A stretch of DNA of 64,000 bases from Jatrophihabitans telluris (GTDB taxonomy: Bacteria > Actinomycetota > Actinomycetes > Mycobacteriales > Jatrophihabitantaceae): positions 1,488,001-1,552,000 of the forward strand of contig NZ_CP097332.1 of the NCBI RefSeq assembly GCF_023516435.1, in the 5' to 3' direction. This document shows, piece after piece, positions 43,021 to 51,815 of the stretch. The notes under the pieces are model-generated. The model saw only the letters and a list, made by a program, of their open reading frames with translations. It did no database searches and was not told where the DNA came from. Each line of letters opens with the position of its first letter. Position 1 is the first letter of the stretch. A program made the position numbers and the translations under genes.

Positions 43021-43950
43021 GTGCCTCCATCACGCATCGCGCCGAACGGCCGGTTGGTGTACCTGGGCAACGCGGTCGTCGATCTGGTGCTCGCGGTACC
43101 TCGGCTGCCTGATCCGGGGGAGGACGTACGCGCTCGGGCAGCGAGCTGGGTACCCGGCGGCGGCGTGAGCACGATGGTCGCGGCGGCACGCCGGGGGATG
43201 GGCGTCTGCTACGCCGGCCGGACCGGGACCGGACCACTGGCCGAGCTGATCCGGAGCCGTCTGCGTCGCGAGGGGATCGTGCTCTGGGGCGAGCCGGTTG
43301 CCGGACAGGACAACGGCGTGGTCATCTGCCTGGTCGAACCGGACGGGCAACGAGCATTCGTGACCACGACCGGGGCGGAGGCTCTTCTGGAAGCCGAGCA
43401 TCTGCAGGGTCTGGCGGTCGGTCCCACCGACCTGGTCGCGTTGACCGGCTACGGACTCGCTCACCCGGTCAACGGGTTGGCACTCGCGGGCTGGCTGGCG
43501 ACGATCCCGGACGAGACGGTTGTGTTGCTGGACCCTGGTCCGTGGGTCGGCGACGCTGGTGCCGGCGTCCTCGACCGGGTCCTGCCACGCGTCGACTGGT
43601 ACAGCTGCAATGCGCGCGAAGCGCGGCTGGCGACCGGGTGCGCTGATCTCGCCGTGGCGGCCGAGCGCCTGTCCGCGGGGACGGGCCGAGTCGGCATCCT
43701 GGTGCGCGATGGGGAGCGGGGGTGCTGGCTTCGACTGCCGGGCACGCCTGCTGAGTTGGTCGCCGGGGATTGGGTCCCGCCGGACGGAGTGAAGGACACG
43801 ACTGGTGCCGGCGACGTACACGCCGGTGTGTTCCTGGCCGAACTTGCTGCGGGCAGGGGCGCGAAGCAGGCCGTCGCGGCCGCGAACGCCGTGGCCGCCG
43901 AATCGATCCGTCATCCGGGCCCCGGGTTACCGTTCTCCGGCCTGGAGTGA
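43021..43950 (+). CDS. PfkB-family carbohydrate or nucleoside kinase
   Basis: A 309-residue ribokinase-like protein. The N-terminal sheet begins LVYLGNAVVDLVLAVPRLP; the GG-type substrate loop is WVPGGGVSTMVAAARRG; the anion-hole/catalytic motif DTTGAGD places the base at D265. It would phosphorylate a sugar such as ribose or a nucleoside. GTG 43021 lies two bases after the stop of the ADP-ribosylglycohydrolase-like gene; the longer frame to 42805 lies inside that gene. It ends the four-gene operon. If the upstream enzyme releases ribose, this kinase would trap it as ribose phosphate. Confidence 0.9.
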   Translation: MPPSRIAPNGRLVYLGNAVVDLVLAVPRLPDPGEDVRARAASWVPGGGVSTMVAAARRGMGVCYAGRTGTGPLAELIRSRLRREGIVLWGEPVAGQDNGVVICLVEPDGQRAFVTTTGAEALLEAEHLQGLAVGPTDLVALTGYGLAHPVNGLALAGWLATIPDETVVLLDPGPWVGDAGAGVLDRVLPRVDWYSCNAREARLATGCADLAVAAERLSAGTGRVGILVRDGERGCWLRLPGTPAELVAGDWVPPDGVKDTTGAGDVHAGVFLAELAAGRGAKQAVAAANAVAAESIRHPGPGLPFSGLE

Positions 43951-44070
43951 AGCTTGGAGTGGGGCAGCTGCCCGGGCCGCGGAGACTGGGCCGTGCCTGC
44001 TACGCACCGCCCATTCGCTCACAGCGAACGATAACGGCGCGTTGCTGGGAACATCCGCCCCTCGCCTGTA

Positions 44071-44091
44071 CTTGAGTGAACAAGACTCAAG
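44071..44091. promoter_or_regulatory. Perfect HAIR element (HspR operator) upstream of lon
   Basis: CTTGAGT (44071-44077), a 7-bp spacer, and ACTCAAG (44085-44091) match the HAIR consensus exactly. HAIR is bound by the heat-shock repressor HspR of actinomycetes, which controls dnaK, clpB and, in Streptomyces, lon. It ends 16 bp before the lon ATG. Confidence 0.95.
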
Positions 44092-44107
44092 TGTGAGGAG
44101 ATGGCCG

Positions 44108-46450
44108 ATGGCCGACATACAGCGTTTGCCCGTCCTGTCAGTGACGGACCTGGTGGTACTGCCGGGAATGGTGGTCCCGATCGAGCTCGACGAGGCCGCT
44201 CAGGCGGCGGTGGACGCCGCGCGTACGAGCAGCGAGGACACTCTGCTGCTGGCGCCGCGGCTGGAAGACCGCTACGCCGCCTACGGCGTGATCGCCACGA
44301 TTCAGCAGGTCGGCCGGTTGGCCGGTGGCGCCCCCGCTGCGGTGCTGCGAGCGGGCCAGCGAGCCAGGATCGGAGTCGGCGTGACGGGTCCCGGCGCGGC
44401 CCTGTGGGTCGAGGCGGAGCCGGTCGAGGCTCACGCCGCGACCGAGCACGAGAAGGAGCTGGCGGCCGAGTACAAGTCGCTCGTCATCGCCAGCCTGCAG
44501 AAGCGCGACGCCTGGCAGGTCATCGACACCGTGCAGCGGGTGACCGACCCGGGGACCCTGGCCGACATGGCCGGCTACGCCAGCTACCTGACCGCTGAGC
44601 AGAAACGCCAGTTGCTCGAGACCCCGGAGATCGAGGCTCGGCTCACGGCCCTCATCAGCTGGACGAAGGACCACCTGGCCGAACTCGAGGTGTCGGAGAA
44701 GATCAGCGACGACGTCCGCGAGGGCATGGAGAAGAACCAACGCGAATTCCTCCTGCGCCAGCAACTGGCGGCCATCCGCAAGGAGCTGGGCGAGGACGAG
44801 CCCGACGGCGCCCAGGACTACCGCGGCCGGGTTGAAGCGGCGGAACTACCCGCCAACGTTCGCGAGGCGGCCCTGCGCGAGGTCGGACGGCTGGAGCGAG
44901 CCAGCGACCAGGGTCCCGAAGCGGGCTGGATCAGGACCTGGCTGGACACCGTCCTCGAACTGCCCTGGGCGGTGCGAACCACCGACGCGACCGACGTGAC
45001 GTCGGCGCGCGCGGTGCTCGACGCAGACCACCACGGCCTGACCGACGTCAAGGACCGGATCGTGGAGTACCTGGCGGTGCGCAGCCGCCGGGCCGAACGC
45101 GGCCTCGAGGTCGTCGGCGGTCGCGGGTCCGGTGCGGTGATGGCGCTCGTCGGGCCGCCCGGCGTGGGCAAGACCAGCCTCGGGGAATCCGTGGCCCGGG
45201 CGCTGGGGCGCACGTTCGTCCGGGTCGCTCTCGGCGGTGTCCGGGACGAGGCGGAGATTCGTGGTCACCGTCGCACCTACGTCGGCGCGCTACCCGGTCG
45301 GATCGTGCGAGCCATCGGTGAGGCAGGTTCCATGAACCCGGTCGTGCTGCTGGACGAGATCGACAAGGTCGGCGCCGACTATCGCGGTGATCCTGCCGCG
45401 GCGTTGCTCGAAGTGCTGGACCCGGCGCAGAACCACACCTTCCGCGATCACTACCTGGACCTGGACCTGGACCTGTCAGACGTCCTGTTCCTGGCCACCG
45501 CGAACGTGATCGAGTCGATTCCCGCGGCCCTGCTGGATCGGATGGAACTGATCTCGATCGACGGCTACACCGAGGACGACAAGGTGGCGATCGCCCGTGA
45601 ATACCTGCTGCCCCGGCAGTTGGAGCGGGCCGCTCTGGATGCCGGCGAGCTCGAGTTGACCGATGCCGCGCTCCGGGAGATCGTCGCCAACTACACCCGC
45701 GAGGCCGGCGTCCGGCAGCTGGAGCGGTTGCTGGCGAAAGCCCTGCGCAAGGTAGCCACCCGAATGGCGACCGACGAGCAGGCCGAGCGCCGCACCATCG
45801 ACGCCGGCGACGTCCGGACCTACCTCGGACGAGCCCGGTTCACGCCGGAATCACCCGAGCGCACCGAGGTTCCCGGGGTGGCCACGGGTCTGGCTGTGAC
45901 CGGTCTCGGCGGCGACGTGCTGTTCATCGAAGCGAGCGCGACCCAGGGCGCGGCCGGCCTGACCCTGACCGGCCAGCTCGGCGAGGTCATGAAGGAATCG
46001 GCCCAGATCGCGTTGTCCTACGTCCGGTCACATGCCGGTGAGTTGGGCGTGGACGCCGAAGCGCTGGACCGCTCGATTCACGTGCACGTGCCGGCCGGGG
46101 CTGTCCCGAAGGACGGACCGTCCGCCGGCGTGACGATGGTGACCGCGCTGACGTCGATGGCGACCGGACGGCCGGTGCGTTCTGAGGTCGGTATGACCGG
46201 AGAGGTGACACTGAACGGGCGCGTGCTACCCATCGGCGGGGTCAAGCAGAAGTTGCTGGCCGCGCAGCGGGCCGGCTTGACCACGGTGTTCATCCCGGCT
46301 CGCAACGAGCCGGATCTCGACGACGTGCCTGCCGATGTATTGGCGGCGATCGACGTTCGTCCGGTCAAGGACGTCGCTGAGATCCTCGCGTACGCGCTGG
46401 CCGAGTCCGGGACTGCCAGCGCGCGGGGCTCACAGCACGCTGCAGCCTGA
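44108..46450 (+). CDS. lon: ATP-dependent protease Lon
   Basis: A 780-residue Lon protease. The N-terminal LON domain (about 1-200; LPVLSVTDLVVLPGMVVPIELDE) is followed by a coiled region with EFLLRQQLAAIRKELGE, the AAA+ module (Walker A GPPGVGKTS, Walker B VVLLDEIDKVG) and the proteolytic domain with catalytic dyad S672 (GPSAG) and K713 (GGVKQK). It degrades misfolded and regulatory proteins. ATG 44108 has GAGGAG at 8-bp spacing; an ATG at 44101 is out of frame. The HAIR site shows HspR control, so induction by heat shock is expected. A strong hairpin terminator follows at 46524-46556. Confidence 0.97.
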   Translation: MADIQRLPVLSVTDLVVLPGMVVPIELDEAAQAAVDAARTSSEDTLLLAPRLEDRYAAYGVIATIQQVGRLAGGAPAAVLRAGQRARIGVGVTGPGAALWVEAEPVEAHAATEHEKELAAEYKSLVIASLQKRDAWQVIDTVQRVTDPGTLADMAGYASYLTAEQKRQLLETPEIEARLTALISWTKDHLAELEVSEKISDDVREGMEKNQREFLLRQQLAAIRKELGEDEPDGAQDYRGRVEAAELPANVREAALREVGRLERASDQGPEAGWIRTWLDTVLELPWAVRTTDATDVTSARAVLDADHHGLTDVKDRIVEYLAVRSRRAERGLEVVGGRGSGAVMALVGPPGVGKTSLGESVARALGRTFVRVALGGVRDEAEIRGHRRTYVGALPGRIVRAIGEAGSMNPVVLLDEIDKVGADYRGDPAAALLEVLDPAQNHTFRDHYLDLDLDLSDVLFLATANVIESIPAALLDRMELISIDGYTEDDKVAIAREYLLPRQLERAALDAGELELTDAALREIVANYTREAGVRQLERLLAKALRKVATRMATDEQAERRTIDAGDVRTYLGRARFTPESPERTEVPGVATGLAVTGLGGDVLFIEASATQGAAGLTLTGQLGEVMKESAQIALSYVRSHAGELGVDAEALDRSIHVHVPAGAVPKDGPSAGVTMVTALTSMATGRPVRSEVGMTGEVTLNGRVLPIGGVKQKLLAAQRAGLTTVFIPARNEPDLDDVPADVLAAIDVRPVKDVAEILAYALAESGTASARGSQHAAA

Positions 46451-46523
46451 CCAGCGGCCAGCGGCCAGCGGCCGGAGGCGACACCGGCCACCAGCCGGCC
46501 CCTGAAGGCGATGAAGACCGAAG

Positions 46524-46556
46524 CAGGGCCCGTCTCGGTACTGGAGACGGGCCCTG
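46524..46556. terminator. Strong GC-rich hairpin terminator after lon
   Basis: CAGGGCCCGTCTC (46524-46536) and GAGACGGGCCCTG (46544-46556) pair perfectly over 13 bp around a GGTACTG loop. There is no T-tract, as is common for actinomycete terminators. It separates lon from the sulfite-oxidase-like gene. Confidence 0.85.
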
Positions 46557-46610
46557 TGCACTGGGTAGGGTTCGCGGTGTCGGTATCGCGGAGCCCAGAA
46601 GGGGTCAGCC

Positions 46611-47222
46611 ATGACGTTCACGTCTCGAGGCTTCGGAGGTCGGGCCCGGCGGCCACGGGACGAACGACTGCCCCCGGGCCAGTACGACGTCGGCGGCGAC
46701 TGGCCGGTGCTGACCGCCGAGGTGACCCCCCGCTTCACGCTGGACCGGTGGAGTTTCACCATCGACGGCCTGGTCAGCGCGGCCAAGACCTGGAGCTGGC
46801 CGGAGCTGCAGGCACTGCCCAGCTCGAAGTACGAAGGCGACATCCACTGCGTGACGACCTGGTCGAAGCTGGGTACCAACTTCACCGGTCTGAGCCTGGA
46901 TGCCCTGTGGGAGCAGGTGGAACCGGGACCGTCGGCGGCCTTCATCCTGGCCACGTCGACCACCGGCTACACCACCAATCTGCCGTTGGCCGATGTGATG
47001 GGCGGCAAGGCCTGGCTGGCGTGGGAGCACGAAGGCAAGCCGCTGTCGGCCGAACACGGCGGCCCGATCCGGTTGCTGGTTCCCCACCTGTACTTCTGGA
47101 AGAGTGCCAAGTGGGTAACCAGGTTCACCGTGCTCGACCACGACGAGCCCGGATTCTGGGAACGCAACGGCTACCACGACCGCGGAGACCCCTGGACGGA
47201 ACAGCGGTATCAAGGTGACTGA
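46611..47222 (+). CDS. Sulfite-oxidase-like molybdopterin oxidoreductase, cytosolic
   Basis: A 203-residue protein consisting of just the molybdopterin-binding SUOX fold. The molybdenum ligand is C80 in IHCVTTWSK; other landmarks are WSFTIDGLV, TTGYTTNLPLADV, HGGPIRLLVPHLYFWKSAKW and the C-terminal RGDPW. No Tat signal or heme domain is present, unlike periplasmic MsrP/YedY or sulfite oxidases. The flavin reductase gene overlaps its 3' end by 8 bp, so electrons probably pass between the two proteins. Natural substrate unknown; sulfite or sulfoxide chemistry is possible. Confidence 0.88.
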   Translation: MTFTSRGFGGRARRPRDERLPPGQYDVGGDWPVLTAEVTPRFTLDRWSFTIDGLVSAAKTWSWPELQALPSSKYEGDIHCVTTWSKLGTNFTGLSLDALWEQVEPGPSAAFILATSTTGYTTNLPLADVMGGKAWLAWEHEGKPLSAEHGGPIRLLVPHLYFWKSAKWVTRFTVLDHDEPGFWERNGYHDRGDPWTEQRYQGD

Positions 47223-47976
47223 CCCGGCGCCGAGTTTCCGCACGGTCGATCCTCGCGTCGATGACCTGCTCTCAGCGGGAGTTCGTCCGACCGCGTGGCA
47301 GCGGGCCACCGTGGTCGGCGTCCGTAAGCTCTCGACCCGGCTCATCTCCCTGATGCTCGATGTCCCCGATCGGGCGGAGCACCTGCCCGGGCAGCACTAC
47401 GTGGTTCGCCTCACCGCCGACGACGGCTACACCGCATCGCGCTCCTACTCGATCGCCTCGGCGCCGCAAGCTGAAACGGTCGAGCTGTGCGTTGAACGGC
47501 TGGTCGACGGGGAGGTCTCGGGCTACCTCTACGACGTCGTGCGGCCTGGCGACGACCTCGAGGTACGCGGTCCGATCGGTGGCTGGTTCGTCTGGGACGG
47601 ATCGACCACGGCGTTGGGGATCGGCGGGGGCAGCGGCGTCGTGCCGATCGCGGCGATGGCCAGGCACGCCCGCGGTGCCGGGTTGCAGGACCGGTTCCGG
47701 ATTGCGGTGTCCGGTCGCAGCCGCGCAGAACTGCCTTATCTGGACGAGTTCATCGCCGGCCACGCCACCGTCGCACTGACTCGGGAACGCTCAGCGGTGC
47801 CCGGTACGCTCGATCATCGGCTGGGCGCTGAGGACTTGTCGCCCCTGATCAAGGGAGTCGAGACTGTCTACGTCTGCGGCTCAGCCGTCTTCGCCGAGGC
47901 GATCAGCCAGGTGCTGGTGCGCCTGGGCTATCCGCAGTCCCAGGTTCGAGTCGAACGGTTCGGCCCGACGTCCTGA
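47215..47976 (+). CDS. Ferredoxin-NAD(P)H-type flavin reductase
   Basis: A 253-residue FNR-fold protein. The FAD-binding domain has RSYSIASAP at about residue 80; the NAD(P) domain has GIGGGSGVVPIAAMARHA and a C-terminal VYVCGSAVFAEAISQVL. No 2Fe-2S domain is attached. GTG 47215 overlaps the sulfite-oxidase-like gene by 8 bp. It is the probable electron partner (donor or acceptor) of that molybdoenzyme. Confidence 0.9.
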   Translation: MTDPAPSFRTVDPRVDDLLSAGVRPTAWQRATVVGVRKLSTRLISLMLDVPDRAEHLPGQHYVVRLTADDGYTASRSYSIASAPQAETVELCVERLVDGEVSGYLYDVVRPGDDLEVRGPIGGWFVWDGSTTALGIGGGSGVVPIAAMARHARGAGLQDRFRIAVSGRSRAELPYLDEFIAGHATVALTRERSAVPGTLDHRLGAEDLSPLIKGVETVYVCGSAVFAEAISQVLVRLGYPQSQVRVERFGPTS

Positions 47977-48033
47977 GTCGCTATCGCAGCCAAGGCTTTC
48001 CCACCCGCCCGTATGAGAGCAAGGAGCAGGTCG

Positions 48034-49485
48034 ATGTCGCAGGAATCAGTCGTCGGTACCGCGCAGATCGGCGTGACCGGCCTGGCCGTGATGGGCCGCA
48101 ACCTCGCCCGCAACCTGGCCCGTCACGGTTTTCGGGTTGCCCTTCACAACCGCACCCACAGCCGTACCGAAAGCCTCGTCGCCGATCACGGCGATGAGGG
48201 GACTTTCGTCCCGAGCGAGGGACTGCAGGACTTCGTGGCCTCCTTGGAGCGCCCGCGAGCGATCATCATCATGGTCAAGGCCGGCCAACCGACCGATGAC
48301 GTGATCGACGAGCTTGTCCCGCTACTTGAAGAGGGCGACATCGTCATCGACTGCGGCAATGCCCACTACGCCGATACCCGTCGCCGCGAGAAGGAGCTGA
48401 AGGACAAGGGCCTGCACTTTGTGGGCAGTGGGGTCTCCGGCGGCGAGGAAGGTGCCCTCAACGGTCCCTCGATCATGCCCGGCGGCTCGGCCGAGTCCTA
48501 CCAGAAGCTGGGTCCCATCTTCGAGTCGATCGCCGCTCAGGTCGACGGCACGCCGTGCTGCGTGCACGTCGGACCCGATGGCGCCGGGCATTTCGTCAAG
48601 ATGGTGCACAACGGCATCGAGTACGCGGACATGCAGCTCATCGCCGAGGCCTATGACTTGTTGCGCAGCGGCCTTGGGGTGTCCCCGGCCGAGATCGCCG
48701 AGATCTTCAAGGAATGGAACTCCGGTGACCTGGAGTCCTTCCTGATCGAGATCACCGCCGACGTGTTGGCCCACATCGACGCCGAGACGGGTGAGCCGTT
48801 CCTCGACGTGGTGCTGGACCAGGCCGAACAGAAGGGCACGGGCCGGTGGACGGTGCAGAGCGCACTGGACCTCGGGGTTCCGATCACGGGCATCGCGGAG
48901 GCGACGTTCGCCCGGTCGCTGTCCGGGCACGCCGAGCAGCGCAAGGCCGCGGCCGCCACCTTCGATCAGCCGGCCGACGAGGGTTTCGTCAAAGACCGGC
49001 AGCAGTTCATCGACGACGTCCGCAAGGCGCTGTACGCCTCGAAGGTTGTCGCCTACGCGCAGGGTTTCGATCACATCAAGGCCGGTAGCGACGAATTCGG
49101 GTGGGACGTCGACCGTGGGGCGATGGCCACCATCTGGCGCGGCGGCTGCATCATCCGCGCCCGGTTCCTCAACCGGATCGTCGAGGCTTACGCCGACAAG
49201 CCGGAGCTGGAGAGCCTGCTGGTCGCTCCCTACTTCGCCGAGGCGGTCAGCGACGGGGTCGACAGCTGGCGGCGCATCGTCGCCGCGGCGGCGCAAGCGG
49301 GTATCCCCACCCCGGCGTTCTCGTCCTCGCTGGCCTACTTCGACGGCCTTCGGCGCAAGCGCCTGCCGGCCGCGCTCATCCAGGGGTTGCGAGACAACTT
49401 CGGTGCCCACACCTACCAGCGGGTCGACAAGCCCGGCTCGTTCCACACGTTGTGGGCCGGCGATGCAAGCGAGCACGAAGCCTGA
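48034..49485 (+). CDS. gnd: 6-phosphogluconate dehydrogenase (decarboxylating)
   Basis: A 483-residue long-type enzyme of the pentose phosphate pathway, converting 6-phosphogluconate to ribulose 5-phosphate with NADP reduction. The Rossmann motif is IGVTGLAVMGRNLARNLA, the substrate loop GSGVSGGEEGALNGPSIMPGG, then the catalytic K of FVKMVHNGIEYADMQ. The C-terminal tail ends in RVDKPGSFHTLWAG. ATG 48034 has AAGGAG at 7-bp spacing, so the ATG at 48013 is not needed. It is a stand-alone gene. Confidence 0.96.
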   Translation: MSQESVVGTAQIGVTGLAVMGRNLARNLARHGFRVALHNRTHSRTESLVADHGDEGTFVPSEGLQDFVASLERPRAIIIMVKAGQPTDDVIDELVPLLEEGDIVIDCGNAHYADTRRREKELKDKGLHFVGSGVSGGEEGALNGPSIMPGGSAESYQKLGPIFESIAAQVDGTPCCVHVGPDGAGHFVKMVHNGIEYADMQLIAEAYDLLRSGLGVSPAEIAEIFKEWNSGDLESFLIEITADVLAHIDAETGEPFLDVVLDQAEQKGTGRWTVQSALDLGVPITGIAEATFARSLSGHAEQRKAAAATFDQPADEGFVKDRQQFIDDVRKALYASKVVAYAQGFDHIKAGSDEFGWDVDRGAMATIWRGGCIIRARFLNRIVEAYADKPELESLLVAPYFAEAVSDGVDSWRRIVAAAAQAGIPTPAFSSSLAYFDGLRRKRLPAALIQGLRDNFGAHTYQRVDKPGSFHTLWAGDASEHEA

Positions 49486-49520
49486 GTTAGCGCGCCGCGC
49501 TTCGCGCGCGTCGCGCGCGT

Positions 49521-49539
49521 CCGCCCGGTCAGGGGGCGG
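49521..49539. terminator. Candidate hairpin terminator after gnd
   Basis: CCGCCC (49521-49526) and GGGCGG (49534-49539) pair around a 7-base loop. A second small hairpin, CGCGC TTC GCGCG, lies in the GCGC-rich run just upstream (about 49495-49510). No T-tract. The site is only 14 bp before the next GTG, so it may also affect its translation. Confidence 0.4.
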
Positions 49540-49553
49540 GCTAAATTGGCGGG

Positions 49554-51791
49554 GTGTCTGATGACCGTCACCCGCTGGACGAGCACTTCCGAAACGCCGT
49601 GGCCGGGCTGTCCCGCGGGCCCGCGCGGGCTCCTGAGGCGCCCGTTCGCGCCGGGTCGGATCTGACCGTTTCACAAGCGCTGTCGCTGTTCCGGTCGCAG
49701 TGCGAGTCCCGGCACGCCGACCTCGCCGCCAAGTACCTGCAAAGCAGGGGGCGGGGTTACTACACGATCGGCTCGTCGGGACACGAGGGCAATGCCGCCG
49801 TCGCACAGGCGCTGCGGATCGACGATCCGGCCCTGCTGCACTACCGTTCCGGCGGTTTCTACTGTGCGCGGGCGCACCTTCACGGCGGGATCGACCCGCT
49901 GGCTGACATCTTGCGGGGCGTGGCCGCGGCTACCGACGAGCCCATTTCCGGCGGTCGGCACAAGGTCTTCGGCCGGCGCGAGTTGTCGATCATTCCCCAG
50001 ACGTCGACAATCGCATCCCACCTGCCGCGCGCGGTCGGACTGGCGTTCTCGCTCGATCGGGTTCGTCGGCTTGGGGTGCCGTCCGAGTGGCCGGCCGACG
50101 CCCTCGTCGTGAGCAGTTTCGGCGACGCTTCGGTCAACCACTCCACCCTGGTCGGTGCGTTCAACACCTCCTCGAACACGGTGTACCAGGGCATCGGCAT
50201 GCCGCTGTTGATGGTCTGTGAGGACAACGGTTTCGGCATCTCCACCCGTACCCCGGCCGGCTGGATCGCCCAGCGATTCTCGGCGCGGCCGGGTTTGCGC
50301 TACCTCGCCGCAGACGGCACGGATCTGGCCGACGTCTTCGATGCGACGCGTCAGGCGGCCGAGTTCGTCCGGGCCTCGCGCAAACCGGCTTTCCTGCACC
50401 TGAAGATGGTCCGTTTTCTGGGGCATGCGGGATCCGATGCCGAGGTGGCCTACCGCAAGCCCGGCGAGATCGCCGCGGACTACGAACGGGACCCGCTGGT
50501 GGCCACGGCACGCTTGCTCGCCGCCGCGGGGGCAGCCGATGGCATGGAGTTGCTGGCCGAGTACGAGGCGGTACGAGCACGGGCGCTGGAGCTTGCCGAA
50601 CAGTTGCTGGGCCGGCCACAACTGGCGAGCGCCTCGGAGGTGATGGCGCCGTTGGCCTTGCCGGACGAGGAATCGGTCCGCGCCGAGGTCCTTCCGCGGG
50701 TGGGGGAGGACCACGGTGGCCAGCTGCGTTCTGAGGTATTCGCCGGACGCCGACCTGAGGACGAAGGCCCGCTGACCTTGGCCCAGTCGATCAACCGGGC
50801 GCTGCACGACGAGCTGTTCCGGCGGCCGGCCGCGGTCGTGTTCGGTGAGGACGTGGCGGTCAAGGGCGGCGTCTATGGGCTGACCAGGGGACTGCGAAAG
50901 GCCTTCGGTGCCGCGCGCGTGTGGGACACGTTGCTCGACGAGCAAGCGATCCTCGGGACCGGTCTCGGCGCGGGCCTAGCGGGCATGCTGCCGATTCCGG
51001 AGATCCAGTACCTGGCCTACCTGCACAACGCCGAGGACCAGCTGCGCGGGGAGGCCGCCACCCTGCGCTTCTTCTCCGATCGGCAGTATCGCAACCCGAT
51101 GGTGGTACGCATTCCCGGCCTCGCTTACCAGAAGGGGTTCGGTGGCCATTTCCACAACGACAACTCGGTCGCGGTACTGAGGGATCTACCCGGGGTGCTC
51201 GTGGCGTGCCCGTCGCATCCCTCGGATGCGCCGGCCCTGCTCCGGACACTGCTGGCCGCAGCCGCCACCGACGGCGCCGTGTCGGTGTATCTCGAGCCGA
51301 TTGCCTTGTATCACCGACGGGATCTGTACTCCGACGGCGACGGGCTCTGGCTCGCCGACTACGCCGCTCCGACGAACTGGAGTGCGTCCCACATTCCGAT
51401 CGGCCGCGCCCGGATCTGGGGCAGGACAGCAGCGGACTCGCTCACGATCATCACCTACGGCAACGGGGTGCCGATGAGTCTGCGGGTGGCGAACGAGCTT
51501 GCTCGGCAAGGCGTCTCCGCACGGGTGCTGGATCTGCGCTGGTTGGCGCCGTTGCCGATTGGTGACATCGTGGCCGAGGCCGCCGCGACCGGGCGGGTGC
51601 TCGTCGTCGATGAGGGCCGGCGCTCCGGAGGGGTGTCCGAGGGGGTCGTGACGGCCTTGGTCGATGCCGGATTCGAAGGCCGCATCCGCCGGGTGACGAG
51701 CGAGGATTCCTTCATACCGCTGGGCGAAGCGGCCTACCACGTGCTGCTGGACGAAGCCACCATCCTGGACGCGGCGAAGTCACTGGTGTGA
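49554..51791 (+). CDS. Fused E1 alpha/beta 2-oxoacid dehydrogenase (thiamine-diphosphate dependent)
   Basis: A 745-residue protein joining both E1 subunits. The alpha half (about 40-390) has GYYTIGSSGHEGNAAVAQ, ISGGRHKVFGRR, and the ThDP/Mg motif from SSFGDASVNHS to VCEDNGFGIS. The beta half (about 400-745) has LTLAQSINRALHDEL, VVFGEDVAVKGGVYGLT, then the IPEIQYLAYLHNAEDQ active-site stretch and the C-terminal LVVDEGRRSGGVSEG domain. It should decarboxylate a branched-chain or similar 2-oxoacid. No E2 or E3 gene is adjacent, so partner lipoyl enzymes must be elsewhere. GTG 49554 is the start. Confidence 0.9.
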   Translation: MSDDRHPLDEHFRNAVAGLSRGPARAPEAPVRAGSDLTVSQALSLFRSQCESRHADLAAKYLQSRGRGYYTIGSSGHEGNAAVAQALRIDDPALLHYRSGGFYCARAHLHGGIDPLADILRGVAAATDEPISGGRHKVFGRRELSIIPQTSTIASHLPRAVGLAFSLDRVRRLGVPSEWPADALVVSSFGDASVNHSTLVGAFNTSSNTVYQGIGMPLLMVCEDNGFGISTRTPAGWIAQRFSARPGLRYLAADGTDLADVFDATRQAAEFVRASRKPAFLHLKMVRFLGHAGSDAEVAYRKPGEIAADYERDPLVATARLLAAAGAADGMELLAEYEAVRARALELAEQLLGRPQLASASEVMAPLALPDEESVRAEVLPRVGEDHGGQLRSEVFAGRRPEDEGPLTLAQSINRALHDELFRRPAAVVFGEDVAVKGGVYGLTRGLRKAFGAARVWDTLLDEQAILGTGLGAGLAGMLPIPEIQYLAYLHNAEDQLRGEAATLRFFSDRQYRNPMVVRIPGLAYQKGFGGHFHNDNSVAVLRDLPGVLVACPSHPSDAPALLRTLLAAAATDGAVSVYLEPIALYHRRDLYSDGDGLWLADYAAPTNWSASHIPIGRARIWGRTAADSLTIITYGNGVPMSLRVANELARQGVSARVLDLRWLAPLPIGDIVAEAAATGRVLVVDEGRRSGGVSEGVVTALVDAGFEGRIRRVTSEDSFIPLGEAAYHVLLDEATILDAAKSLV

Positions 51792-51815
51792 CCGCGCCGC
51801 GCCCAGCGCCGGATA

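Noticed and set aside
44101-44103. ATG at 44101 as the start of lon
   Set aside because: It is out of frame with Lon; ATG 44108 in the correct frame has GAGGAG at proper spacing.
48322-49806. Minus-strand open frame opposite gnd
   Set aside because: Low-complexity translation and no start signal; gnd on the + strand is complete and conserved.
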